Shown: in pieces, positions 25,193-33,813 of the stretch
Position numbering within the stretch: the first letter of the stretch is position 1
Layout of the letters: the number at the start of each line of letters is the position of its first letter
Source: Erginobacter sp964587835
GTDB taxonomy: Bacteria; Auribacterota; Erginobacteria; Erginobacterales; Erginobacteraceae
Assembly: GCA_964587835.1 (NCBI GenBank)
Contig: CAZPMN010000006.1
Span: forward strand, 1-64,000
Length of the DNA: 64,000 nucleotides
Direction: 5' to 3'
Notes under the pieces: generated by a model
Told to the model about the DNA's origin: nothing
What the model saw: only the letters and a program-made list of their open reading frames with translations
The model's database searches: none
Position numbers and translations under genes: made by a program

Positions 25193-27142
25193 ATGAAGTC
25201 CAGCTCGAAGTTGTCCCTGACCTTAGCCGAAAAGATCATCCGCGCCCACCTCGTCTCCGGCGAGATGACCCCGGGGGAGGAGATCGCCATCCGGGTTGGC
25301 CAGACCCTGACCCAGGACGCCACCGGCACCCTCGCCTACCTCGAGTTCGAGGCCCTGAACATCCCCCGGGTCAAAACCGAACTCTCGGTCAGCTACGTCG
25401 ACCATAACACTCTCCAGACCGGCTTCGAGAACGCCGACGACCACCTCTTCCTCCAGACCTTTGCCGCCAGATACGGGATCCACTTCTCCCGCCCCGGCAA
25501 CGGCATCTGCCACCAGGTCCACCTCGAACGCTTTGGCCAACCCGGCGCCGTCCTCCTCGGTTCCGACAGCCACACCCCCACCGGCGGCGGCCTGGGGATG
25601 CTGGCGATCGGGGTCGGCGGGCTGGAGATCGCCGCCGCCCTCTCCGGCCGCCCCTTCAGCCTGGTGATGCCGGAGATCTTCCTCGTCCGCCTGGAAAACC
25701 GCCTCCCCCCCTGGGTCTCGGCCAAGGACGTGATCCTCAAGGTCCTGGCCGAGATCGGGGTCAAGGGCGGTGTGGGCAAGATCCTCGAATACGGCGGCGA
25801 GGGGTTGAAGACCCTCACCGTCCCCGAGCGGGCGACCATCACCAATATGGGGGCGGAGACCGGGGCCACCACCTCGGTCTTCCCCTCCGACGAGCTGACC
25901 CGGGACTTCCTCTCCCGGCAGGAGAGAGAAGGGGACTGGCGGGAGCTGGCCGCCGACCCCGGAGCGAAATACGCCGGCGAGCTGGTCATCGACCTCGCCG
26001 CCCTCGAACCCCTGGCCGCCTGCCCCCATTCCCCCGACGCGGTCCGGACGGTCAAAGAACTGGTCGGGACGCCCGTCCGCCAGGTTTGCATCGGCTCCTG
26101 CACCAACTCCTCCCTGGCTGACCTGGAGACCGTGGCCGCGGTCCTCAAGGGGAAGACCGTCCACCCCGCCGTCAGCCTGGTCATCTCCCCCGGCTCCCGC
26201 CAGGTGATGGAGATGATGGCCGCCGACGGCTCGCTGGCCGACCTGATCGCCTCCGGCGCCCGGATCCTCGAATCCGCCTGCGGCCCCTGCATCGGGATGG
26301 GCCAGTCGCCGCCTTCGGGGGCGGTCAGCCTGCGGACCTACAACCGCAACTTCAAGGGCCGCTCCGGCACCGCCGACGCCGAGGTTTACCTGGTCTCCCC
26401 CCAGACCGCCGCCACCGCCGCCCTTAAGGGCGGTATCGCCGACCCCCGAAAACTCGGTAATCCCCCGGAGATCGAGCTCCCTGACCGCTTCGCCGTCGAC
26501 GACTCCCTGATCCTCCCCCCGGCGGAAGATGCGGAAAAGGTGGAGGTGATCAAGGGCCCCAACATCACCGCCATCCCGACCGGGGAGCCGCTCCCGGCAC
26601 AGATGACCGCCGCGGTCTGGCTGGATGTGGGCGACAACGTCACCACCGACGACATAATGCCCGCCGGGGCGAAGATCCTCCCCCTGCGCTCCAACATCGG
26701 CAAGATCTCCCGATACGTCTTTTCCGCCCTCGACCCCGGCTTCGTCGAGCGGACCGACTGGGAGCGGAGACAGGACCGCCGCGGGGTGATCGTCGCGGGG
26801 GAGAACTACGGCCAGGGCTCGTCGCGGGAGCACGCCGCCCTCGCCCCCTATTACCTCGGGGTACGGGCGGTGATCGCCCGCTCCTTCGCCCGGATCCACC
26901 GCTCCAACCTGATCAACTTCGGGATCCTCCCCCTCACCCCGGGGGAAGAGGAAGTCGCCGGGAAGCTGGCAACCGGGGACGAACTGAAATTCCCCGCCCT
27001 CCGCCGGGAGGTGGAGGAGGGGAGCCCGGTCACGGTGAAGAACCTCACCCGGGGCCTCGAGCTGAAACTCGCCCTCGACCTCTCCCCCCGCGAGCGCGAC
27101 CTCCTCCTCGCCGGCGGCCTCCTCCGTTCCCTGGCCTGCTGA
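25193..27142 (+). CDS. acn: Aconitate hydratase
   Basis: The 649-residue enzyme of the mitochondrial-like/short bacterial aconitase group should isomerise citrate to isocitrate. GSDSHTPTGGGLGMLAIG, the iron-sulfur ligand regions IGSCTNSS and ACGPCIGMG (three Cys in all), and the C-terminal swivel domain with NYGQGSSREHAALAP are all present. I chose the ATG at 25193 since the frame extension to 25112 reads into repeat DNA and aconitases of this type begin near LTLAEKIIRAHL. It stands alone between two repeat fields; no other citric-acid-cycle gene is in the window. Codon use is extremely GC-rich, like the following genes. Confidence 0.95.
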   Translation: MKSSSKLSLTLAEKIIRAHLVSGEMTPGEEIAIRVGQTLTQDATGTLAYLEFEALNIPRVKTELSVSYVDHNTLQTGFENADDHLFLQTFAARYGIHFSRPGNGICHQVHLERFGQPGAVLLGSDSHTPTGGGLGMLAIGVGGLEIAAALSGRPFSLVMPEIFLVRLENRLPPWVSAKDVILKVLAEIGVKGGVGKILEYGGEGLKTLTVPERATITNMGAETGATTSVFPSDELTRDFLSRQEREGDWRELAADPGAKYAGELVIDLAALEPLAACPHSPDAVRTVKELVGTPVRQVCIGSCTNSSLADLETVAAVLKGKTVHPAVSLVISPGSRQVMEMMAADGSLADLIASGARILESACGPCIGMGQSPPSGAVSLRTYNRNFKGRSGTADAEVYLVSPQTAATAALKGGIADPRKLGNPPEIELPDRFAVDDSLILPPAEDAEKVEVIKGPNITAIPTGEPLPAQMTAAVWLDVGDNVTTDDIMPAGAKILPLRSNIGKISRYVFSALDPGFVERTDWERRQDRRGVIVAGENYGQGSSREHAALAPYYLGVRAVIARSFARIHRSNLINFGILPLTPGEEEVAGKLATGDELKFPALRREVEEGSPVTVKNLTRGLELKLALDLSPRERDLLLAGGLLRSLAC

Positions 27143-27717
27143 TTGTTCACCGCGGAGGCGCCAAGGACGCGGAGGGTTTGATCGATTATCTCCCCGCTCG
27201 GAGCCATCTCATCCGAGTCCGCACAGACAGGAATGTCTGTGCTACTTTCCCGCCGCCGCCGGTTTGGCGGGAAAAATTCAGGAATGAACTTTCCTTCCCT
27301 GAGGTACCTGTCCGGCCAAGCATCGCGAAGCGGACAGATGACATCGGACCAAAATCCCCAGCCCCCGCAGGGGGCGAAACCAAAATAGCCACGGGCGTAA
27401 GAGGCTGTCTGACAAACCCCAAAATGTCATCGCGAGCCCCGAAGGGGCGAAGCGATCTCAATTTGCGAGTATGCCGCTCTGCGCACCAATAGGTTGAGAT
27501 TGCTTCGTCGCTGCGCTCCTCGCAATGACCCGGAAATTTGCGAAATCAGTAATTGTCGGACAGCCTCGTAAGCCCGTGGTACTGAAAGGCGAAAACCTGT
27601 CCGAGAGCCCCGCCAGGGGCGACACAATGCCGTCTATGCTCCGGTTAATCCTTGAATTGACTTCGGCGGTAGCTTAAAGTCACTAAAGGATATTTGGGAA
27701 AAATCCGGGGTAACCCG
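27143..27717. repeat. 575-bp repeat-filled spacer
   Basis: No gene is seen. It holds an ACCGCGGAGGCGCCAAGGACG-type short repeat piece at 27149, a hairpin CACAGACAGGAATGTCTGTG at 27222-27241, a CCCGCC/GGCGGG pair, one GCCCCCGCAGGGGGC palindrome (27361-27375), and a CCACGGGC palindrome split by the 165-bp element at 27402-27566. The last 50 bases lead into the fusion gene. Confidence 0.85.
27402..27566. mobile_element. 165-bp non-autonomous element (MITE), copy 1
   Basis: Terminal inverted repeats AGGCTGTCTGACAA and (complement of the right end) AGGCTGTCCGACAA match at 13 of 14 positions. The 6-bp sequence CGTAAG occurs directly on both sides (27396-27401 and 27567-27572). Removing the element and one duplicate restores the perfect palindrome CCACGGGCGTAAGCCCGTGG. 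Inside is a 104-bp GTCATCGCGAG...CTCGCAATGAC hairpin core (27426-27529). It has no coding capacity, so a transposase would have to come from elsewhere. Confidence 0.88.
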
Positions 27718-29847
27718 ATGCGGATCACCGTCGCTTACAACCTCCGTTCCGACGATTCCGAGTTCACCGCGGAACTGCTCTCCGAAGCGGATGTCGATCG
27801 GATCGTCCGGGCGATCTCCGAGCTCCACCACACGGTAACCCCGGTCGAGGTCTCGGGGCCGCCCAACCACGTGGTCGAGCGCCTCCTGGCCGGCGAGCCC
27901 GACCTGGTCTTCAACCTGGCCGAGGGCACCATCGGCAGCGCCCGGGAGGCTTTCTACCCCGGCCTCTACGAGCAGCTCGACCTCCCCTTCACTGGCGGCA
28001 ACGCCTCGCTGCTCCACCTCAACCTGGACAAGCACCTGGCCAAGACCGTCCTCGCTTCCCGCGGGGTGGAAGTTCCCCGGGGGGTCCTGGTCACCTCCCG
28101 GGACCGCGAACTCCCTCCCGACCTCGACTACCCGGTGATCATCAAGCCCAACTCCGAGGGGTCGAGCAAGGGGATCCGGCAGGATTCAGTGGCGGAGACC
28201 GCCGCCCGGGCCCGGAAGATAATCGACCGCCTCCTGGAAGAATATCCCTCCGGGCTGGTGGTCGAGCCGTTCATCTCCGGGCGGGAACTCAGCGTCCCCT
28301 TCATCGAGAGTTATCCCGGCCGCCTCCTGTCGGTCGTTGAGCACACCTTCGACCTCGAGCGGCTCGGTGCCAGATACAACATCTACGATTACGCTATGAA
28401 ACAGGGCGGCGAAGCCGCCGAGGCGGTCAACGTGATCTGCCCGGCCCAACTGACCCCGGCCGAAGAGAAGGCGGTCCTCTCTCTGGCCCGGAGGGTTTTC
28501 GAAGTGATGACCTGCCCGGATATGGGCCGGGTGGATATCCGTCTTCGCCAGGACGGCCGGCCCTTCTTCATCGAGCTCAACCCCCTGCCCAGCCTCCATC
28601 CGGACGCCTCCCTGATGCGGGCCGCCGGGGCCCGCGGGCTGACCTTCAAGGACGTTCTGCGGCTGATCATCCGCTCGGCCGCCCGCCGCTACGGGATCCC
28701 CCTTCGTCCCCCGCGGAAGAGCCGGACCGGGGAGGGGGAGGGCCCGCCCCGGCCGACCCCCCGGGAACTGGGGATCCGGATCGGCAGCTACCGAACCGGG
28801 GTCCACAACGCGATTACCGACGTCCCCGGGGTCCGGGTCGGCCACTGCACCCGGATCGAGGACGACGTCCGGGTCCCCGGCCGGAACGAGACCACCCGGG
28901 TCCGGACCGGGGTGACCGCGGTCCTTCCGGCCGGGAAGACCTACACCCGGCGGCTGATGGCCGGGGGTTTCATCCTCAACGGGGTGGGGGAGATGGCCGG
29001 GCTGATCCAGGTCCTGGCCCAGGGCTGGCTGGAATCCCCGATCCTGTTGACCAACTCCCACTCGGTCGGCCGGGTCCACGACGGGGTGATCGGCCATATG
29101 AGCCGGAAGTACCCCCAGCTCGGCACCGAGTCCGACGTGATTATGCCGGTGGTCGGGGAGGCCGACGACTCCTTCCTCAACGATGTCCGGGTCGGGGTCT
29201 GCACCGCCCGGGATACCATCCGGGCGATCGAGGACGCCTCCTCCGGGCCGGTGGCCCAGGGTTCCATCGGGGCCGGGGCCGGGATGACCACCTTCGACTT
29301 CGCCGGCGGGATCGGCACCTCTTCCCGGGTCTTCCAGGTGGCGAAGCAGGACTTCACCCTCGGGGCCCTGGTCCTCTCCAACTTCGGCCGGATGCGCAAC
29401 CTGACCATCGACGGCCGGGTGATCGGCCGCGACCTCGACCCGCTCTACCCGGTTGGGAACCGGCGGGAGCGTTCGTCCGGCTCGATCATCGTGGTCATCG
29501 CCACCGACGTTCCCCTGATCAGCTCCCAGCTCAACGATATCGCCAAGCGCTCGGCCCTCGGCCTGGGCCGGGTCGGATCCACCGCCGCCTCCTCCAGCGG
29601 GGAGATCCTGATCGCCTTCTGCACCAGCAACCGCTCGTTGCGCCCCACCCGCGACTCCGACCGTTTCACCCGGCTGCGGTACATCGCCGAGCCCCACATC
29701 GACATCCTCTACGAGGCGGTGATCGAGGCCACCGAGGAGGCCGTCCTCAACGCCGTTTTCTCCTCCAACGGGATGAACGGCCGCCTCGGCCGGGAGTCCC
29801 CCCCGATCCCCCAGGAGAAGGTGATGGAACTGATGGGGGAGAAATAA
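27718..29847 (+). CDS. ATP-grasp ligase fused to P1/DmpA-family peptidase
   Basis: The 709-residue protein has two parts. Residues 1-330 are a D-Ala-D-Ala-ligase-like ATP-grasp enzyme: LVFNLAEGTIGSAREAFYPG, VIIKPNSEGSSKGI and the metal-binding RPFFIELNPLPSLHPD. A Pro/Arg-rich linker (about 330-350) leads to a P1 (S58) family aminopeptidase: DVPGVRVGHCT, LTNSHSVGRVHDG, and LVLSNFG, where Ser554 is the likely N-terminal nucleophile freed by self-cleavage in DmpA-type enzymes. I chose the ATG at 27718 because homology begins there. It may join and cut small peptides or D-amino-acid amides. P1 enzymes and such ligases are normally separate proteins. Substrate unknown. Confidence 0.85.
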   Translation: MRITVAYNLRSDDSEFTAELLSEADVDRIVRAISELHHTVTPVEVSGPPNHVVERLLAGEPDLVFNLAEGTIGSAREAFYPGLYEQLDLPFTGGNASLLHLNLDKHLAKTVLASRGVEVPRGVLVTSRDRELPPDLDYPVIIKPNSEGSSKGIRQDSVAETAARARKIIDRLLEEYPSGLVVEPFISGRELSVPFIESYPGRLLSVVEHTFDLERLGARYNIYDYAMKQGGEAAEAVNVICPAQLTPAEEKAVLSLARRVFEVMTCPDMGRVDIRLRQDGRPFFIELNPLPSLHPDASLMRAAGARGLTFKDVLRLIIRSAARRYGIPLRPPRKSRTGEGEGPPRPTPRELGIRIGSYRTGVHNAITDVPGVRVGHCTRIEDDVRVPGRNETTRVRTGVTAVLPAGKTYTRRLMAGGFILNGVGEMAGLIQVLAQGWLESPILLTNSHSVGRVHDGVIGHMSRKYPQLGTESDVIMPVVGEADDSFLNDVRVGVCTARDTIRAIEDASSGPVAQGSIGAGAGMTTFDFAGGIGTSSRVFQVAKQDFTLGALVLSNFGRMRNLTIDGRVIGRDLDPLYPVGNRRERSSGSIIVVIATDVPLISSQLNDIAKRSALGLGRVGSTAASSSGEILIAFCTSNRSLRPTRDSDRFTRLRYIAEPHIDILYEAVIEATEEAVLNAVFSSNGMNGRLGRESPPIPQEKVMELMGEK

Positions 29848-30484
29848 TCGGCTATATCCGGATTTTCCCAAGGCGGTTGATTGACTTAATCAATGATGGA
29901 TGGGCTTTGAAGTCAGTTTTGCAGCGCGAAACCAAGGGGGAATTTGCCTGCGGTTATCCAAATTAACCATTATCGTCTGGCAATTGTGCCGCCCCCTGCG
30001 GGGGCTCTTGATATATTTTCGAAACCTTTTTTCCACGGGCTGACGAGGATGTCCGACAATTCCAATGTTCGTCATTTTTACTGTCATTGCGAGCCCCGAA
30101 GGGGCGAAGCAATCCCAATCTGTTGCCAAACAAAACCTTGTATCCGTTAATTGAGATCGCTTCGTCGCTCCGCTCCTCGCGATGACAATTCGGGGTTTGT
30201 CGGACAGCCTCTGACGCCCGTGGCTATTAAGAAGTGCCGCCCCCTGCGGGGGCTACTTAACCTGATTACATACAGGTATTGTTAATAGAAGCCCGCGCAG
30301 CGGGCGATACATTCTTAGCCACGGGCGTCAGCCCGTGGTATTGATCAGCAACAATAACTCAGAGCCCCCGCAGGGGGCGACACATCATTCACCCGTTGTT
30401 TATCGAGACTTTATTGTTTTGTTGGGCAATCCGGATTGAGCGAAGAAATTGACCTTGCCCGCCGGTCGGGAAGAGGACCAGCTT
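29848..30484. repeat. 637-bp repeat-filled spacer with REP-like palindromes
   Basis: No gene is seen. Palindromes of type GCCCCCTGCGGGGGC lie at 29991-30005, 30239-30253 and 30364-30378 (opposite orientation), with GCCCGCGCAGCGGGC at 30291-30305. They alternate with CCACGGGCGTCAGCCCGTGG at 30319-30338 and an interrupted copy at 30033-30223. The first type is followed by CGAYACAT, recalling the CCACAT after the first hairpin of the 24-25 kb array. Confidence 0.85.
30046..30210. mobile_element. 165-bp non-autonomous element (MITE), copy 2
   Basis: Same length and plan as copy 1. The left end is AGGATGTCCGACAA (one change) and the right end TTGTCGGACAGCCT. The 6-bp duplication CTGACG lies at 30040-30045 and 30211-30216. 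Removal restores CCACGGGCTGACGCCCGTGG, whose complement is intact at 30319-30338. The inner core (30083-30186) is a GTCATTGCGAG...CTCGCGATGAC hairpin of 104 bp. Confidence 0.88.
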
Positions 30485-31510
30485 ATGAAGGTCGTCGTCA
30501 AGTACAACGACAGTCTCCACAACCCGTACTGGAAATTCCAGCTCGGCCCGGAAGCCTACGAGGTCAAGGATACCCCGCTCCGGGTCCAGGCGATCAAGCA
30601 CCGGCTCCAGGCCGACCCGGACTTTACCCTGGTCACCGCCGAAGTCTTTCCCGAGCGGCTCCTGACTCGGCTCCACCCCTACCACGACTATATCCGCCAC
30701 ACCGCGGCCTCCCTGAAAGAGGGGGAGGAGTTCTATCCCGACCTCTTCCCGGGCGAGGGGGCCCACCTCCCCCGGCGGGTCGATCTCCCCCTCCAGGGCG
30801 GGATCTGGTGCACCGACGCCGTGACCCCGATTATGCCCCGGACCTACGAGGTGGCCCGGGCCTCGGCCGACACCGCCCTGACCGGCGCCGAGCTGATCGC
30901 CTCCGGCTCCGAGCGGGCGGTTTACGCCCTCTGCCGGCCCTCCGGCCACCACGCCGGGCCCCGGGTCTTCGGCGGCTACTGCTACTTCAACAACGTCGCC
31001 ACGGCGGCGGAGTACCTCCTCAACCAGGGCCGGGTGGCCGTCCTCGATATCGACTACCATCACGGCAACGGCACCCAGGAGTTCTTCATCCGGAAGAAGG
31101 CCGTCTTCACCGCCTCGATCCACGGCGACCCGGACGTGGAGTACCCCTACTTCTGGGGTTACGCCGGGGAGACCGGGGTCGGCCAGGCCGCCGGTACCAA
31201 CCTCAACGAACCCCTTCCGCAGGGCACCGCCGCCCCCGGCTATCTCGAGGCCCTCGACCGGGTGATCGCGGCCATCCGCCGTTTCGACCCGAAGTACCTG
31301 ATTATCGCCGCCGGCTTCGACACCCACGCCGAAGACCCGATCGGCGGTTTCCGACTGGCCGGCGGGGATTACCGGGAGATCGCCCTCCGCCTGGCCGCCC
31401 TCAACCTCCCCACCCTGATCTGCCAGGAGGGCGGCTATAACCTGGCCTTCCTCGGCGATTCGGTCCATACCTTCCTGAGAGGCTTTATCTCGCCCGATTC
31501 GAAACGATAA
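30485..31510 (+). CDS. Histone deacetylase-like amidohydrolase (acetylpolyamine type)
   Basis: The 341-residue zinc enzyme matches the arginase/deacetylase fold: CRPSGHHAGP with the tandem catalytic His pair, VLDIDYHHGNGTQ with zinc-binding Asp and His, AAGFDTHAEDP with the third zinc Asp, and QEGGYN with the transition-state Tyr. Bacterial members commonly deacetylate acetylpolyamines. I chose the ATG at 30485, preceded by AGAGG, rather than one 36 bases upstream, because MKVVVKYND is the expected start of the domain. No signal peptide. A GC-rich hairpin follows the stop. No polyamine gene lies nearby to confirm the substrate. Confidence 0.9.
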   Translation: MKVVVKYNDSLHNPYWKFQLGPEAYEVKDTPLRVQAIKHRLQADPDFTLVTAEVFPERLLTRLHPYHDYIRHTAASLKEGEEFYPDLFPGEGAHLPRRVDLPLQGGIWCTDAVTPIMPRTYEVARASADTALTGAELIASGSERAVYALCRPSGHHAGPRVFGGYCYFNNVATAAEYLLNQGRVAVLDIDYHHGNGTQEFFIRKKAVFTASIHGDPDVEYPYFWGYAGETGVGQAAGTNLNEPLPQGTAAPGYLEALDRVIAAIRRFDPKYLIIAAGFDTHAEDPIGGFRLAGGDYREIALRLAALNLPTLICQEGGYNLAFLGDSVHTFLRGFISPDSKR

Positions 31511-31538
31511 AAAACCATCGTTATTTAATATAAAGACC

Positions 31539-31559
31539 CCCGCGGCCTCGCGCCGCGGG
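31539..31559. terminator. GC-rich hairpin after deacetylase gene
   Basis: CCCGCGGC and its complement enclose a 5-base loop, 29 bases after the stop. No run of T follows, so it is a weak candidate for a terminator. Confidence 0.45.
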
Positions 31560-31577
31560 TGAATCAGTTCAATTAAA

Positions 31578-32714
31578 ATGGATCTTCCCGGACAGCCCTA
31601 TCTCAAGACCGCCCGGCTGAAATTCTTCGAGCACGACCCCGGGTTGATCCGGCTCCGCCGGGCCGGCCGGATCATCCTCTGCGGGGCCGTCTCCCTGGTC
31701 CCCGCCCTGATCGTCTCCCTCCTGGCCGGGGTCGAGCCCCCGGCCGCCCCCGGGGCCGTCCCCGAACCCGACCTCACCCTGGTCTTCCCGGCCCTGATCC
31801 TCTCGGTGCTGCTCTCCGCCAACATCTCCGGGGCCAACACCCGGGACCGGAAGCTGGGGATGCTCCGCAACTTCCTCGGCGGTCTCCTGGTCTCCATCCC
31901 CGCCTCCCTGGTCATCGAGGGTTCCCTCGCCTACGGGGCGGTCTTCGCCGCCGTCGCCTTCCTCGCCCTCTACCTGCGGAAGTACGGCCCCGCCTGGAAG
32001 GGGACCGGCCCGATCGCCCTCTTCGTCTTCGTCCTCGTCCCCCGCCTGGAGATCTCCCCGATCCTCCTTCCCCGGTTCTGGGCCGCCCTCGCCGTCGCCT
32101 TCCTCGCCGCTTTCTACGTCAGTTTCCAGATCCTCCCGGTCCGCCTGGTCCGCTCCCTCCTCGACTGCCTGGCCCGCTACATCGCCGCCGCCTCCTCCAC
32201 GGTTGCGTTGATCCTCGCCCGGCTGCGGGGCCGGTCCGCCGGGGGCGAAATCCGCAAGGCCCGGCGGGAGATGGGCGACACCCTCGCCCTCTGGTACGAG
32301 ATCGCCTCCGGGGTCCTCCCGGCGAAAGACCCCTCCTGGGATCTCCTCGACGGGATCGCCGCCGGCCAGTTCCGACTCGCCAACCTTCTGAGGATCGCTG
32401 AAAGTTCCCTGGACCGGCTGGCCGCCGGGGCGGGGGAGGGGACCCTCCGCCGGGCCCGGGCGGTGGCCGGGGAGCTGGAGTCGGTCCTGGAGACCGCCCG
32501 CCGGGGGCTGGTCCTGGAGGGGAAGGTCGAGCTCGATCTCGACCGGTTCCGCCGGGAACTGGGCCGCTTCCAGGAGAAGTGGGAGGCCGCAACCGAGCCG
32601 CTCACCGCCCTTGACTTCCAGATCGGGCGTTTCGCCGCCGCGATGGAGCGGATCGCCCGGGTGCTGGAATCGCTCGCCGGCAAGGCCCGGCGGCTGGCCG
32701 GGAGGGAAGAATGA
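31578..32714 (+). CDS. FUSC-type membrane protein, first half of a split pair
   Basis: The 378-residue protein has about six hydrophobic segments in residues 28-195, then a helical soluble part with many Arg, Glu and Leu (about 200-378). This is the repeating unit of the FUSC/aromatic-acid exporter family (AaeB, YccS), in which one polypeptide of roughly 650-720 residues usually carries two such membrane halves. The next gene encodes the other half and starts inside this stop codon (ATGA). The pair probably forms a heteromeric exporter or channel in the inner membrane. Individual sequence similarity to FUSC is weaker here than in the second protein. Confidence 0.65.
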   Translation: MDLPGQPYLKTARLKFFEHDPGLIRLRRAGRIILCGAVSLVPALIVSLLAGVEPPAAPGAVPEPDLTLVFPALILSVLLSANISGANTRDRKLGMLRNFLGGLLVSIPASLVIEGSLAYGAVFAAVAFLALYLRKYGPAWKGTGPIALFVFVLVPRLEISPILLPRFWAALAVAFLAAFYVSFQILPVRLVRSLLDCLARYIAAASSTVALILARLRGRSAGGEIRKARREMGDTLALWYEIASGVLPAKDPSWDLLDGIAAGQFRLANLLRIAESSLDRLAAGAGEGTLRRARAVAGELESVLETARRGLVLEGKVELDLDRFRRELGRFQEKWEAATEPLTALDFQIGRFAAAMERIARVLESLAGKARRLAGREE

Positions 32715-33790
32715 ACGGGAAAGCGATACCGCCGAACATCCGGATGGGGATCCAGGCGGCCCTGGCCGTAGTCCTGGTCCTCCTGGTCAACGGCCTCCTC
32801 GGGCTGGAGCGCCCCTACTGGGGAGCCCTGATGGCCGTGGTTGTGATCGCCGGCTCCTGGGGCGAGAACCTGGACAAGCTCAAGCAGCTCCTGGCCGGAA
32901 CGGTGGCCGCGGTCGTCGGCTCGGCTATCTTCCTCTACTTCGCCGGCGGCCGTCCCCTGCTGGTCATCCCGGTCTGCCTCGTTTCCCTCTTTATGTGGGC
33001 CTACAAATCCCCGGTCTCTTACGCCGCCGCCGCCGCCTGGATGGGCGCCTTTGCCATCATCCTGGTCAGTTTCCTCGGCGGCCACCGCCACCAGATCGCC
33101 CTCCTCCGGGGGGTCCAGGTCCTGATCGGCGGCTCCCTGGGGCTTGTAGTCTCGGCCTTTGTCCTTCCGGTCGGGGTCGGGGACGACCTCGACCGGCGGA
33201 TCGTCGAACTGGAGAAATTCCTCCGGGAAGCGGGTCGGAGGGCCTTTTCCTTCCTCGAGGGGGAGGGGGGAGAAGCCGCCGGCCCGGTCTCCACGGTCAA
33301 GATCTACCGCCGGATGGCGAAAGTCATCGAGGTCGGCCGGACGGCGGCCAACCAGTATCTCATCTTCCCCGCCCGCCGGCGGGAGGCCGCCGAGAGGATC
33401 AACCGCCTCCGCCGGCTCTCCCTCTACGTTGGCGGGCTGGCCGAGAGCCTGGCCGCCTGCCGGGAGCGGGAGCTCACCCCGGGCCTGGTGGAGTTCTTCC
33501 GCCAGGCCGCCGGCCTGGTCGACAACTCCTTCGCCGTCATCCTCGGCGAGCTCGAGAGCGGACCCGGGGCGGAAGAGGCCCTGGGGGCGCTCCGCGGCCT
33601 CCTCACCGGGGAGATCAAATCCCGGCCCGGCGACTTCCCCCGCCGCGACCTTGCCCCCTACCTGATGTTCATCCACTATGTCCGCGGCCTGGCCGAGACC
33701 GCCGCCGCCGTCCCCCCCGGACTCTCCGTCCACCCCGGAGGCCATACCGGCGGGATTACTCCACTCTCTCCGCCCGGAGAGGTTAGCTGA
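32711..33790 (+). CDS. FUSC family protein, second half of a split pair
   Basis: The 359-residue protein starts with the FUSC signature region: an amphipathic start, GIQAALAVVLVLLVNGLLGLE, then PYWGALMAVVVIAGSWGENL and further membrane helices to about residue 155 (LRGVQVLIGGSLGLVVSAFV). A soluble helical domain (about 160-350) follows. The motif YWGALMAVVV corresponds to the conserved YWAxxTaxvV of aromatic-acid exporters. It is translationally coupled to the preceding gene by an ATGA overlap. Together they resemble one AaeB/YccS-like transporter cut in two. Substrate unknown. Confidence 0.8.
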   Translation: MNGKAIPPNIRMGIQAALAVVLVLLVNGLLGLERPYWGALMAVVVIAGSWGENLDKLKQLLAGTVAAVVGSAIFLYFAGGRPLLVIPVCLVSLFMWAYKSPVSYAAAAAWMGAFAIILVSFLGGHRHQIALLRGVQVLIGGSLGLVVSAFVLPVGVGDDLDRRIVELEKFLREAGRRAFSFLEGEGGEAAGPVSTVKIYRRMAKVIEVGRTAANQYLIFPARRREAAERINRLRRLSLYVGGLAESLAACRERELTPGLVEFFRQAAGLVDNSFAVILGELESGPGAEEALGALRGLLTGEIKSRPGDFPRRDLAPYLMFIHYVRGLAETAAAVPPGLSVHPGGHTGGITPLSPPGEVS

Positions 33791-33813
33791 CTCCTACTTC
33801 ACACTCGTACATC

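Noticed and set aside
24454..25329. Long open frames on both strands across the tandem array (e.g. 291 codons on the - strand)
   Set aside because: They arise because the repeat unit of 75 bp is a multiple of three and has no stop in some frames. They run through 100 N and have no ribosome site or homology.
28186..29871. 561-codon open frame antisense to the ATP-grasp/P1 fusion
   Set aside because: A shadow of a gene with two clear domains; composition is not protein-like.
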